64,000 nt of DNA from assembly GCF_004364805.1 (NCBI RefSeq), contig NZ_SOAP01000001.1, forward strand, positions 1 to 64,000, written 5' to 3'. The translations under genes and the position numbers were made by a program. Shown here piece after piece: positions 1 to 8,211 of this stretch. Every line of letters begins with the position of its first letter. Position 1 is the stretch's first letter. The DNA comes from Pelagimonas phthalicica (GTDB lineage: Bacteria > Pseudomonadota > Alphaproteobacteria > Rhodobacterales > Rhodobacteraceae). The notes beneath the pieces are model-generated. The model was given only the letters and a program-made list of their open reading frames with translations, was not told the DNA's origin and ran no database searches.

Positions 1-189
1 AAACAACCCCTGGTCAAAGGCTTTGCCGTCGGCCGCACAATCTTCGCCGACCCCGCCCGCGCCTGGCTCAAAGGCGACATCAACGACGCAGAGGCTGTTG
101 ACCAGATGGCCAACCGCTTCAAACGACTCTGTAATATCTGGGATCAGGCCCGCAGCCTCCCCGCCAACACGCCTTTGAATGAGGGTTAA
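1..189 (+). CDS. iolC: IolC-DUF2090 fusion (kinase/aldolase), 3' fragment
   Basis: An open frame enters from the left edge and ends in TAA at 187-189, giving the last 62 residues of a protein. The fragment begins in the stretch GFAVGRTIFADPARAWL, which I recognise as the C-terminal DUF2090 domain of the long IolC proteins. In those proteins a PfkB-type 5-dehydro-2-deoxygluconokinase is fused to this domain, which is commonly annotated as the 5-dehydro-2-deoxyphosphogluconate aldolase part. The kinase half lies outside the window, so the fusion is inferred. iolD starts 5 bp after the stop, so the two are certainly co-transcribed. A separate kinase without this domain is found at 9449-10429. 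Confidence 0.85.
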   Translation, partial: KQPLVKGFAVGRTIFADPARAWLKGDINDAEAVDQMANRFKRLCNIWDQARSLPANTPLNEG

Positions 190-194
190 GAAAC

Positions 195-2030
195 ATGACA
201 ACCATCCGATTGACCGCCGCGCAGGCCATGGTCAAATACCTCTCGGCACAAATGACCCCCGAGGGCGAGCGTTTCCTGGACGGCGTCTGGGGCATCTTTG
301 GCCATGGCAATGTCTGCGGCCTGGGCGAAGCCCTGCAACAGGCCGGTAACAGCTTTCCGACCTGGCGCGGCCAGAACGAGCAGACCATGGCGCATACAGC
401 GATTGCCTATGCCAAAGCGCATAAACGCAAGCGCGCACAGGTCGTAACCTCGTCGATTGGGCCGGGTGCGACCAATATGGTCACTGCCGCCGCTCTGGCG
501 CATGTGAACCGCATTCCTGTGCTGTTTGTGCCTGGTGATGTCTTTGCCGGCCGCGCGCCCGATCCGGTTTTGCAACAGATCGAAGATTTCGAAGACGGTA
601 CGCTGAGCGTCAATGACTGCTTTCGCCCGGTCAGCCGCTATTACGACCGCATCATGCGGCCTGAACAGTTGCTGACCGCCCTGCCCCGCGCCATGCGAGT
701 GATGACCGATCCCGCAGCCTGCGGCCCGGTCACTCTGTCCTTTTGTCAGGACACTCAGGCCGAGGCCTATGATTACCCGGTCAGCTTCTTTGAGCCGCGC
801 ACCTGGCATATCCGCCGTCCGGAACCGGATGCGCGCGAATTGGCAGAAGTGGCCGAGATGATCAAAGGGGCTGAACGCCCGGTGATCGTTGCTGGCGGCG
901 GTGTGATCTATTCCGAGGCCGAGGAGGCGCTTGGCGCATTTTCAACCAAACACGGCATTCCGTTTATCGAAACCCAATCGGGCAAAGGGGCCCTGCCCCA
1001 AAGCCATGAGATGAACTTTGGCGCATCCGGTGTGGATGGGTCAGCAGCGGCCAACAAACTGTCTGAGCAGGCTGATCTGGTCATTGGAGTCGGCACAAGG
1101 TTCCAGGACTTTACCACCGGGTCCTGGTCGGTTTTCAAACACCCGGATCGCAAGATCATCTCGATCAATGTGCAAGGATATGACGCGCAGAAACATGGCT
1201 CGGTCGGGTTGGTGTCAGATGCACGCATCGCGCTTGAAAAGCTAACCGCCGCGCTTGGCGACACGCGCAAATCCGGGTTTGATCCTCAGGTCCGTCTGGA
1301 TTGGTTGGCGCGTGTGGATGAGCATTGCCGTAACCGCGACGGTGGCGAAGGCTATTTGCCGATTGATGCCGAGGTGATTGGGGCCGTGCAGCGCACCGGA
1401 TCTGAGAAAACCGTTGCCATGTGTGCTGCAGGCACCATGCCCGGCGCGCTGAAACTGCTTTGGCAGGCCAGTGCTGGCGGCTATCACATGGAATACGGCT
1501 TTAGCTGCATGGGCTATGAGGTTGCAGGCGCGATGGGTCTGAAACTGGCCCAGCCCGAGCGTGACGTAATCTGCTTTACCGGTGATGGCAGCTATATGAT
1601 GGCGAATTCGGAACTGGCCACCGCCGTGATGCGCAAGGTGCCCTTTACCGTGGTACTGACCGACAATCGCGGCTTTGGCTGTATCAACCGATTGCAAACC
1701 GGCACTGGCGGGCAGCCGTTCAACAACCTTTATGAACATTGCAACGTCGAGGAACAGCCCGAGATCGACTTTGTCGCCCATGCCGCCGCAATGGGGGCCA
1801 AGGCGATGAAAGCCAAGGATATCGCAGATCTTGAGGCCAAACTGACCGAGGCCAAAGGCTCGGATATTCCCGTGGTCATCGTGATCGACACCGACCCGTG
1901 GCATGGCCCGACCGAGGCCGGTGGTGGGGCCTGGTGGGATGTGGGCATCCCCGAGGTCAGCAATCAGGAAAGCGTGCGGCAGGCCCGCGCCAATTACGAC
2001 GAAACCAGCAAAGCGCAACGCGCCGACTAA
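195..2030 (+). CDS. iolD: 3D-(3,5/4)-trihydroxycyclohexane-1,2-dione hydrolase
   Basis: This 611-residue thiamine-diphosphate enzyme opens the inositol ring: it hydrolyses 3D-trihydroxycyclohexane-1,2-dione to 5-deoxy-glucuronate in the cytoplasm. The length is typical of IolD. The N-terminal pyrimidine-binding domain carries the catalytic-type Glu at about residue 45 (VCGLGEAL). The C-terminal domain has the ThDP/Mg motif GDGSYMMANSE at about residue 463, followed by the conserved DNRGFGCIN. The ATG at 195 is preceded by GAGGG at 181-185, within the last codons of iolC. It lies between the iolC tail and iolE in a tight operon. Long antisense frames over this gene are codon-bias shadows. Confidence 0.95.
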   Translation: MTTIRLTAAQAMVKYLSAQMTPEGERFLDGVWGIFGHGNVCGLGEALQQAGNSFPTWRGQNEQTMAHTAIAYAKAHKRKRAQVVTSSIGPGATNMVTAAALAHVNRIPVLFVPGDVFAGRAPDPVLQQIEDFEDGTLSVNDCFRPVSRYYDRIMRPEQLLTALPRAMRVMTDPAACGPVTLSFCQDTQAEAYDYPVSFFEPRTWHIRRPEPDARELAEVAEMIKGAERPVIVAGGGVIYSEAEEALGAFSTKHGIPFIETQSGKGALPQSHEMNFGASGVDGSAAANKLSEQADLVIGVGTRFQDFTTGSWSVFKHPDRKIISINVQGYDAQKHGSVGLVSDARIALEKLTAALGDTRKSGFDPQVRLDWLARVDEHCRNRDGGEGYLPIDAEVIGAVQRTGSEKTVAMCAAGTMPGALKLLWQASAGGYHMEYGFSCMGYEVAGAMGLKLAQPERDVICFTGDGSYMMANSELATAVMRKVPFTVVLTDNRGFGCINRLQTGTGGQPFNNLYEHCNVEEQPEIDFVAHAAAMGAKAMKAKDIADLEAKLTEAKGSDIPVVIVIDTDPWHGPTEAGGGAWWDVGIPEVSNQESVRQARANYDETSKAQRAD

Positions 2031-2045
2031 GTGGACATAGAAGAC

Positions 2046-2945
2046 ATGAGCGTCAAAATCGGGATTTCCCCCATTGCCTGGCAGAACGATGATCTGCCCG
2101 ACATCACTGCCGACTACACCATGGAGCAAGCTCTGCGCGAAGCGCGTGAGATTGGCTATACCGGTGTGGAACGCGGCCAGCGCATGCCTGCCGATACCGA
2201 AGGGCTGCGCGCCTATCTGACCGAATATGACATCGCCTTGTGCGGTGGTTGGTGTTCGGGCAATTCGCTGGTCAATGATGTGGCCAGCGAACAGGCCGCC
2301 GTGCGCCAGCAGGTGGACCAGTTCATTGCCCTCGATGCCCCCTGCATCGTCTATGCGGAATGCTCCAACACGGTTCAGGGCATGATCGATGTGCCGGTGA
2401 ATGACCGCCCCAAACTGTCTCGGGACGAGGTGCTGGCCTATGGGGCCAAACTGACCGAGCTGGCCAAATGGATGGCGGATCTTGGCATGCCGATGACCTA
2501 TCACCACCATATGGGCTCGATCATCGAAAGCGAAGATGATGTGAACTGGCTGATGGAAGGCTCGGGCCCAGAGTTGAAGCTGTGCTTTGACACCGGCCAC
2601 CTACTCTTTGGTGGGGGCGATGTCATGGCGACGCTGAACCGCTGGGGCGACCGGGTGCATCATGTGCATTTCAAAGATATCCGCCCGGATATCGTTGCGG
2701 ATGTGCGCGCCAATAACCGCTCGTTCCTGGATGCCGTGATTGCCGGTGCCTTTACCGTGCCCGGCGATGGCTGCATCGATTTCCAAGCGGTTTCCGACGC
2801 GCTGAAGGCGATGGAATACAGCGGCTGGATCGTGGTCGAGGCGGAACAGGACCCGGCCAAAGCCCCGCCTTATGACTATTCCAAGATGGGATATGAGCAC
2901 ATTCAAAAAGTCTGTGCCCAGTCTGGCCTGACCATCCAGACCTGA
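2046..2945 (+). CDS. iolE: myo-inosose-2 dehydratase
   Basis: This 299-residue TIM-barrel protein dehydrates scyllo-inosose to the diketone used by IolD. It is recognised by the N-terminal IGISPIAWQNDDLPD, by GYTGVERG, and by the metal-site regions TYHHHMGS, CFDTGHLLFGG and HHVHFKDIR, which are characteristic of IolE in the xylose-isomerase-like superfamily. The start is the ATG at 2046. The frame is open back to the iolD stop at 2030, but MSVKIGIS is the conserved family N-terminus. The gap to iolD is 15 bp. Confidence 0.95.
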   Translation: MSVKIGISPIAWQNDDLPDITADYTMEQALREAREIGYTGVERGQRMPADTEGLRAYLTEYDIALCGGWCSGNSLVNDVASEQAAVRQQVDQFIALDAPCIVYAECSNTVQGMIDVPVNDRPKLSRDEVLAYGAKLTELAKWMADLGMPMTYHHHMGSIIESEDDVNWLMEGSGPELKLCFDTGHLLFGGGDVMATLNRWGDRVHHVHFKDIRPDIVADVRANNRSFLDAVIAGAFTVPGDGCIDFQAVSDALKAMEYSGWIVVEAEQDPAKAPPYDYSKMGYEHIQKVCAQSGLTIQT

Positions 2946-2997
2946 TTTCACTACCTGCTTTGCAGGCAACACCAAGACCATGACCAAGGAGGTTACC

Positions 2998-4173
2998 ATG
3001 GTTGAACAAGAGCTCGGATATATTCCCTATTTTGATCGCGAATCCTGCGATCTGGATGAGTTCAAGGTGTTGACTTCGCAACAACTTACCTCCGAGGCGG
3101 TGCCATTAGCCGCCTCGGTTCAAAAGAACATCCCTCTTTATGACATGAATGCCTTGCGCCCCAATCTGGCCGATGCTGAGCAGCGGCGCGCGCTGATGGG
3201 CGAATGGGCCAGTGTTCTGAACCAAAGCGCTGGCGTGATCGTGCTGAAACACGCTTACCCCGACACGTCGGTGATTGATCGGGCCAGCGATGTTTTTCGC
3301 GCCATCATCGCCGAGGAAAAAGCCAAGGGCGGCGGCGAAGGTGATCACTTTGCCGCCTCCGGGGCCAATGACAGGGTGTGGAACGCGCTGCAAAAACATG
3401 CGCTTCAGGACCCAGAGGGGTTTGCGCTTTATTATGGCAATGCAGCGATAGCCACAGCCTGCGAGGCCTGGCTAGGACCGCATTACCAAATGACCGCGCA
3501 AGTGAACCAGGTGCGGCCGGGTGGCAAGGCACAACAAGCGCATCGCGACTATCACCTCGGCTTTCAAACCGCTGATGTCGCGGCCAAATTCCCGGTTCAC
3601 GCCCATCTGGTGACGGCGGCCCTGACCCTACAAGGGGCCGTGGCCCATTGTGACATGTCCATCGAAAGCGGGCCAACCAAGCTGTTGCCGTTTTCGCAGA
3701 AATATGGCCCCGGCTATCTGGCCTTTCACGATCCCGGTTTCGCGGCCTATTTCGACGAGGCCTGTGTGCAACTGCCCCTGTCCAAAGGCGATGCGGTGTT
3801 TTTCAACCCGGCGCTCTTTCATGCGGCTGGCGCGAATATCACCGAAGATGTGCATCGGATGGCAAACCTGTTGCAGGTCTCCTCGGCCTTTGGACGGGCG
3901 ATGGAGGCGGTGGATCGTTCGACCATGTGTCGATCACTCTACCCGGCGCTGCAAAGCCTGCGGGGACAGATGGGGGCTGCAGATATCCAGGCTGCAATCG
4001 CCGCCTGCGCCGAAGGCTATGCCTTTCCCACCAATCTAGACACCGATCCCCCTATCGGGGGGAACGCTCCGCAAACTCAGGCCGATATTCTGCGCCAGGC
4101 TTTGGCCGAAGACTGGACAGATGCCACGCTCGACAGCGCGCTCAGCGCGTTGAGCCATCGACAACGTGCCTGA
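2998..4173 (+). CDS. PhyH-family Fe(II)/2-oxoglutarate dioxygenase
   Basis: This 391-residue protein of the phytanoyl-CoA dioxygenase superfamily sits inside the inositol operon between iolE and iolB. The facial triad is visible as His182 and Asp184 (AHRDYHLGF) with the distal His275 (FFNPALFHAAG). Arg287 (VHRMANLL) is a candidate 2-oxoglutarate-binding residue. The ATG at 2998 is preferred over one at 2980 because AAGGAGG at 2985-2991 is spaced correctly for it. The family hydroxylates or oxidatively demethylates small molecules with O2 and 2-oxoglutarate. The substrate is not known from sequence; the context suggests an inositol derivative such as an O-methyl inositol, which is inference only. 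Confidence 0.85.
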   Translation: MVEQELGYIPYFDRESCDLDEFKVLTSQQLTSEAVPLAASVQKNIPLYDMNALRPNLADAEQRRALMGEWASVLNQSAGVIVLKHAYPDTSVIDRASDVFRAIIAEEKAKGGGEGDHFAASGANDRVWNALQKHALQDPEGFALYYGNAAIATACEAWLGPHYQMTAQVNQVRPGGKAQQAHRDYHLGFQTADVAAKFPVHAHLVTAALTLQGAVAHCDMSIESGPTKLLPFSQKYGPGYLAFHDPGFAAYFDEACVQLPLSKGDAVFFNPALFHAAGANITEDVHRMANLLQVSSAFGRAMEAVDRSTMCRSLYPALQSLRGQMGAADIQAAIAACAEGYAFPTNLDTDPPIGGNAPQTQADILRQALAEDWTDATLDSALSALSHRQRA

Positions 4174-4181
4174 CACAAACC

Positions 4182-4207
4182 GCCGCCAGCCGAACCTGGC
4201 TGGCGGC
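4182..4207 (+). other. Intercistronic stem-loop before iolB
   Basis: GCCGCCAGCC (4182-4191) and GGCTGGCGGC (4198-4207) form a perfect 10-bp stem with a 6-nt loop in the 60-bp gap between the dioxygenase gene and iolB. There is no T tract on the + strand, so it looks more like a transcript-processing or stabilising hairpin, or a weak attenuator, than a full terminator. Confidence 0.6.
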
Positions 4208-4233
4208 TTCACCCCTTCAGAAAGTCCCAGAAC

Positions 4234-5040
4234 ATGCCCGATCTCTTGAAAAAGCCCTTTGGAACCCATGGCAAGGTGCACCAGATCACCCCGGAAAGCG
4301 CAGGCTGGCGCTATGTCGGGTTTGATCTCCACCGTCTACGGGCGGGTGACAAGGTCGCTGAGGCCACCGGTGACAATGAAGTCATTCTGGTCATGGTCGA
4401 GGGCAAAGCCGCGATCACCAGCGCGGGTCAGGACTGGGGTGTGCTGGGCGAGCGCATGAATGTCTTTGAAAAGACACCGCCGCATTGCCTTTACCTGCCA
4501 AATGGCAGCGATTGGGCCGCCGAAGCCGAAACCGACTGCACCATTGCCGTCTGCTCGGCCCCCGGCAAAGGCGGTCACGAAGCGCGCCGGATCGGACCGG
4601 ATGGCATCACGCTGACCGAACGCGGCAAAGGCACCAATACCCGCTATATCAACAATATCGCCATGGAAAACGAAGACTATGCCGACAGCCTTTTGGTGAC
4701 CGAAGTCTTTACCCCGGCGGGCCATTGGTCCTCCTTCCCGAGCCACCGTCACGACGAAGATGATTATCCGCGGATCACCTATCTTGAAGAGACCTATTAT
4801 CACCGTCTGAACCCGGCCAGCGGGTTTGGTATTCAGCGCGTCTATACCGATGATGGCAGCCTGGATGAAACCATGGCCGTGGCGGATGGCGACGTGGTTT
4901 GCGTGCCACGAGGCCACCACCCTTGCGGCGCGCCCTATGGGTTTGAAATGTACTACCTCAACGTCATGGCAGGCCCCCTGCGCAAATGGCGTTTTGTGGC
5001 CGCGCCCGAGGTGGAATGGATCATGGAACGCGACGCCTGA
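4234..5040 (+). CDS. iolB: 5-deoxy-glucuronate isomerase
   Basis: This 268-residue cupin converts 5-deoxy-glucuronate to 5-dehydro-2-deoxygluconate, the substrate of IolC. Metal-binding positions of the KduI/IolB family are present: the HxH pair in FPSHRHDED, the Glu in LEETYYHR and the His in PRGHHPCGAPYG. The length and the conserved MYYLNVMAGP near the C-terminus match IolB. It follows the dioxygenase gene after a stem-loop. A diverged paralogue lies at 10441-11277. Confidence 0.93.
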   Translation: MPDLLKKPFGTHGKVHQITPESAGWRYVGFDLHRLRAGDKVAEATGDNEVILVMVEGKAAITSAGQDWGVLGERMNVFEKTPPHCLYLPNGSDWAAEAETDCTIAVCSAPGKGGHEARRIGPDGITLTERGKGTNTRYINNIAMENEDYADSLLVTEVFTPAGHWSSFPSHRHDEDDYPRITYLEETYYHRLNPASGFGIQRVYTDDGSLDETMAVADGDVVCVPRGHHPCGAPYGFEMYYLNVMAGPLRKWRFVAAPEVEWIMERDA

Positions 5041-5070
5041 TTGCGGAGCAGACACAGAACGAGGCCCGAC

Positions 5071-5850
5071 ATGACTCAACCATTTCAACTTGCCGCCTGT
5101 GCCGAAATGCTTTGGCAGGACAAACCCATCGCATGGCGCGCCGCGCGTTTGACCGAGATGGGGTTTGGGGTCGGACTGTGGAATTGGCCCGACCACGACA
5201 TTGCCAAGCTAGAAGCCGTGGGCGCAAATTACACCATCATGAACGGGTATCTGCAGGGGCGCTTGGCGGATGATGAGGGGGCAGAGATCCTGCTCGCTTC
5301 GGCCAAAGAAACGGTTCAGGTCGGCAAGCGCCTTGGCGTGGATCGCCTGAACCTGCACGGAACCGGACTTGGCGAGGGTGGCATCCCGATCTGGCAACAT
5401 GAGCTGGAAACGGGCGACATGTGGCTCAAGGCGCGTGACAGCTTGATGCGGATCTGTGACCTGGCCGAGGCCGAAGGCGTTGTCTTTACACTGGAAAACC
5501 TGAACCTGCTCGATCATCCCGGTTGCCCTTTCGGGTCAACGGCGGATGTCTTGGCCCTGGTGTCAGCAATTGACCTGCCGCAATTGCGGATCAATCTCGA
5601 CCTCTATCACACCCAAATCGGCGAAGGCGATTTAATCCGCTGGTGCGAGAAATGTCTGCCTTGGATTGGTGAGGTTCAGGTTGCGGATAATCCGGGGCGC
5701 TTTGAACCGGGCAGCGGTGAAATAAACTACACCGCTGTGGCCCGCGCGCTGGCAGAAATGGGGTATCGGGGACCAATTGGGATGGAGGCATTTGCCAAAA
5801 CCGACTCCGAAGCCGCTTTGGAAGCCTTCCGCAAAGCGTTCACCTTGTAA
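5071..5850 (+). CDS. Hydroxypyruvate-isomerase-like TIM barrel (IolI/Hyi type)
   Basis: This 259-residue protein of the xylose-isomerase-like TIM-barrel superfamily resembles hydroxypyruvate isomerase (Hyi) and the inosose isomerase IolI. Visible features are GVDRLNLHGTG, the metal-ligand Glu region VFTLENLNLLDHPGCPF, the strand INLDLYHTQIGEGDL, VQVADNPGRFEPGSGEINY, and a final catalytic-type Glu in GPIGMEAF. The ATG at 5071 is chosen because the family motif FQLAACAEMLW begins right after it; the frame is open back to the iolB stop. It is probably the last gene of the operon. In this setting it may interconvert inososes or handle the C3 product, but sequence alone does not separate Hyi from IolI. 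Confidence 0.8.
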   Translation: MTQPFQLAACAEMLWQDKPIAWRAARLTEMGFGVGLWNWPDHDIAKLEAVGANYTIMNGYLQGRLADDEGAEILLASAKETVQVGKRLGVDRLNLHGTGLGEGGIPIWQHELETGDMWLKARDSLMRICDLAEAEGVVFTLENLNLLDHPGCPFGSTADVLALVSAIDLPQLRINLDLYHTQIGEGDLIRWCEKCLPWIGEVQVADNPGRFEPGSGEINYTAVARALAEMGYRGPIGMEAFAKTDSEAALEAFRKAFTL

Positions 5851-5883
5851 CGTTTCTGTCGCATCGCGTTTGGTTGAAAGCGG

Positions 5884-5939
5884 CCCAATTATCCCTTAGC
5901 AACAAATTGGGTCTTGGAGACGACATGTCCAAGACCCAA
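5884..5939. promoter_or_regulatory. Two inverted repeats upstream of the LacI gene
   Basis: A perfect 12-bp inverted repeat, TTGGGTCTTGGA (5907-5918) and TCCAAGACCCAA (5928-5939), surrounds a 9-nt loop. A second pair, CCCAATT (5884-5890) and AATTGGG (5905-5911), partly shares the same left arm, so the structures are mutually exclusive. They lie between the TIM-barrel gene and the LacI regulator at 5965. They could be a terminator of the iol operon, a leader structure, or an autoregulatory operator. Confidence 0.55.
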
Positions 5940-5964
5940 AATTTCGCTTGGCCAAGGGATTGTG

Positions 5965-6963
5965 ATGGTTGTCACGCTAAAAGACGTAGCAAAACGCGCC
6001 GGCGTCAGCCGCTCGGCCGTTTCGCGCACCTTCACCGAAGGCGCGTCTGTCTCTGCCAAGATGCGTTCCAAGGTCGAAGCGGCGGCGCAAGAGCTGGGCT
6101 ATCACCCCAATGCGCTGGCCTCGAGCCTGACCACCGGGCGGACCAAGTTGATTGGCCTGATCTCCAACAACTTTCACAACCCTTTGTTCCTTGAGGTGTT
6201 CGATCAGTTCACCCGTGGGTTACAGGACAAGGGCCTGCGGCCTTTGCTGGTAAACCTGACCGATGAAACCGATCCGGCGGCCTCGGTCCGCATGTTGCGG
6301 CAGTATTCTGTGGATGGGGTCGTAGTTGCCTCCTCGACCCTGCCCCCCGCCTTTGCGCTTGGGTTTCGCGACGCAGGTATCCCGGTTTTGCACGCGTTTG
6401 GACGCGCCGCCTTTAATCCACAGGTCCATGTGGTTGGGGTCGACAACCAGGAATGCGGTCGCATGGCTGCCAGCGAGCTGATGGCGCGCGGCTATCGCCA
6501 TGTGGGTTTTCTGGGCGGTCCTAAAGAAGCGACATCGACCCAGGATCGCTTGCTTGGCTTTCGGTCCGAAATCGCGCGCCACCCGGATACGCGTTTGGAT
6601 ATCAGCTTTGCCGAGGCTTATTCCTTTGACGCCGGGCGAAAGGAAATGCTGCGCCAGTTAGAAGGCACCCCATGCGAAGCCTATTTCTGCGGCGATGATG
6701 TGCTCTCTATCGGGGCGCTCAGCGCCTTGCAGGATCGAGGGCTATCCGCGCCGCAGGATGTCGGGCTGATTGGATTGAACGATATGGAAATGGCGGGTTG
6801 GGAAAACATCAACCTGACCACCATCCGCCAGCCCATCCCCGAGATTGTCGAGGCTTCGATCGACGTGATGATGGCGATGTTGCAAGACCCGGACAACGCC
6901 CCTGCCGCCCGGATCTTTGAATGTCAGGTCATTGAACGCGGGACCTTGCGACCCCGCGCTTAG
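5965..6963 (+). CDS. LacI-family transcriptional regulator
   Basis: This 332-residue repressor has an N-terminal helix-turn-helix (VTLKDVAKRAGVSRSAVSR, about residues 3-21) followed by the hinge and a periplasmic-binding-protein-like effector domain (LIGLISNNFHNPLF at about residue 62, GVDNQECGRMAA, GLIGLNDMEMAGW). The ATG at 5965 gives the standard start just before the HTH; an in-frame ATG at 5914 lies inside an inverted repeat and has no family support. It lies between the inositol operon and convergent dehydrogenase genes, so it probably controls the inositol genes. A good candidate operator is the 16-bp palindrome at 9351-9366. The effector is unknown. Confidence 0.92.
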   Translation: MVVTLKDVAKRAGVSRSAVSRTFTEGASVSAKMRSKVEAAAQELGYHPNALASSLTTGRTKLIGLISNNFHNPLFLEVFDQFTRGLQDKGLRPLLVNLTDETDPAASVRMLRQYSVDGVVVASSTLPPAFALGFRDAGIPVLHAFGRAAFNPQVHVVGVDNQECGRMAASELMARGYRHVGFLGGPKEATSTQDRLLGFRSEIARHPDTRLDISFAEAYSFDAGRKEMLRQLEGTPCEAYFCGDDVLSIGALSALQDRGLSAPQDVGLIGLNDMEMAGWENINLTTIRQPIPEIVEASIDVMMAMLQDPDNAPAARIFECQVIERGTLRPRA

Positions 6964-6973
6964 GATCGGCCCC

Positions 6974-8131
6974 CTAGCGAAACATTGGAGGCCGGGCATC
7001 GGTCCATTGACCATCCGCCTTGCCACTTTCCGCCACCGCGAAAACTGCCGCCATCGAACGCAGGCCGTCCTCGGCACGCGGATAAAGATCCGCTGCCGGG
7101 TCCATCGGACGCCCGTCCTTTGCGGCCCGTATCGCTTCGGCCAAATCGGAATAGATATTGGCAAAGGCCAGCGGCATGCCCTCGGCATGGCCAATCGTGA
7201 CCCGCGTGGTGCGATCTGCCTCGGGAGACAGGCCCGCTTCGCCGCGCTCAATCACCTGAAGACGTTCGCCAAGCGGCATCCAATACAATTGGTTGGGCTG
7301 TTCCTGCGCCCAGCGCAGCCCACCCTTTTCTCCAAAGACCTGCAGCGTCAGCCCGTGCTGGCGCCCAATGGCAACGGAGGAGGTCCAAAGCCGCCCGACA
7401 GCCCCGCCATCAAAGCGCATATTGACCATAGCGTCATCTTCTAGCTCGCGTGACGCGATGCAGCTTACCGTATCGGCGGACAGCGATTTCAGCTCTTGCC
7501 CGATCACAAAGCTTGCCATGTGCAAAGCGTGAATACCGCAATCGGCAAACTGAGCCGAAACCCCCGCCTGTGCCGGATCATAGCGCCAGCGTACCCGTGG
7601 GTTATCAGCATCCGCCGCATCCGCGTGATGGCCATGGGCGAATTCGGCCTTGACCAGACGGATCGCGCCCAGGTCGCCCCGCGCCACCATCGCCCGCATA
7701 TGGCGCACAAGAGAATAGCCGGAATAGCCGTAATTCACTGCGCAAATGCGGCCGCTGGATTTGGCAATGCGGACAATCTCTTCGCCTTCTTCCACGGTCA
7801 TGGTCATCGGCTTTTCGCAGAGCACGTGAAAGCCAGCTTCCAGAAACGCCTTGGTGATTTCAAAATGCGTGGCGTTGGGGGTTGCGACCGTCACCAGATC
7901 AACCCGATCTTCGCGCGCTTTTTCACCGGCCAGCATTTCCTGCCAATCACCATAAGAGCGATCTGCCGCCAGACCCAGCGTCTGGCCATAGGCCCGCCCG
8001 GTATCGGGGCGATGATCCAACGCTCCGGCGCAGAATTCGAATGCCCCATCCAATCCGGCCCCAAGCCGGTGCGCGGGTCCGATCTGGCTGCCTTCGCCGC
8101 CACCAATCATGCCCCATTTCAACTTTGTCAT
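6974..8131 (-). CDS. Gfo/Idh/MocA-family dehydrogenase (first of two)
   Basis: This 385-residue NAD(P)-dependent sugar/inositol dehydrogenase has the Rossmann motif WGMIGGGEGSQIG at the N-terminus and the conserved EKPMTMT at about residue 107. The substrate-site His lies in QFADCGIHALHM. The start is ATG at 8131, preceded on the - strand by AAGGA; the frame runs 26 codons further upstream without family support. It is co-directional with and downstream of the second dehydrogenase (8212-9315), about 80 bp apart, and converges with the LacI gene. A likely role is oxidation of an inositol isomer or a related cyclitol or sugar; the exact substrate cannot be read from sequence. Confidence 0.88.
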   Translation of the reverse strand: MTKLKWGMIGGGEGSQIGPAHRLGAGLDGAFEFCAGALDHRPDTGRAYGQTLGLAADRSYGDWQEMLAGEKAREDRVDLVTVATPNATHFEITKAFLEAGFHVLCEKPMTMTVEEGEEIVRIAKSSGRICAVNYGYSGYSLVRHMRAMVARGDLGAIRLVKAEFAHGHHADAADADNPRVRWRYDPAQAGVSAQFADCGIHALHMASFVIGQELKSLSADTVSCIASRELEDDAMVNMRFDGGAVGRLWTSSVAIGRQHGLTLQVFGEKGGLRWAQEQPNQLYWMPLGERLQVIERGEAGLSPEADRTTRVTIGHAEGMPLAFANIYSDLAEAIRAAKDGRPMDPAADLYPRAEDGLRSMAAVFAVAESGKADGQWTDARPPMFR

Positions 8132-8211
8132 GGCTGTTATCCTTGTTCCAAGCCAATTCATTCTGTGTCGTGGCGGGCCATCGCATTGATGAGAGCTTGG
8201 CCCGTCCACCT

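Noticed and set aside
1242-2600. Long antisense open frame of about 450 codons over iolD and iolE
   Set aside because: A shadow of two well-supported genes in high-G+C sequence; no family motifs in the translation.
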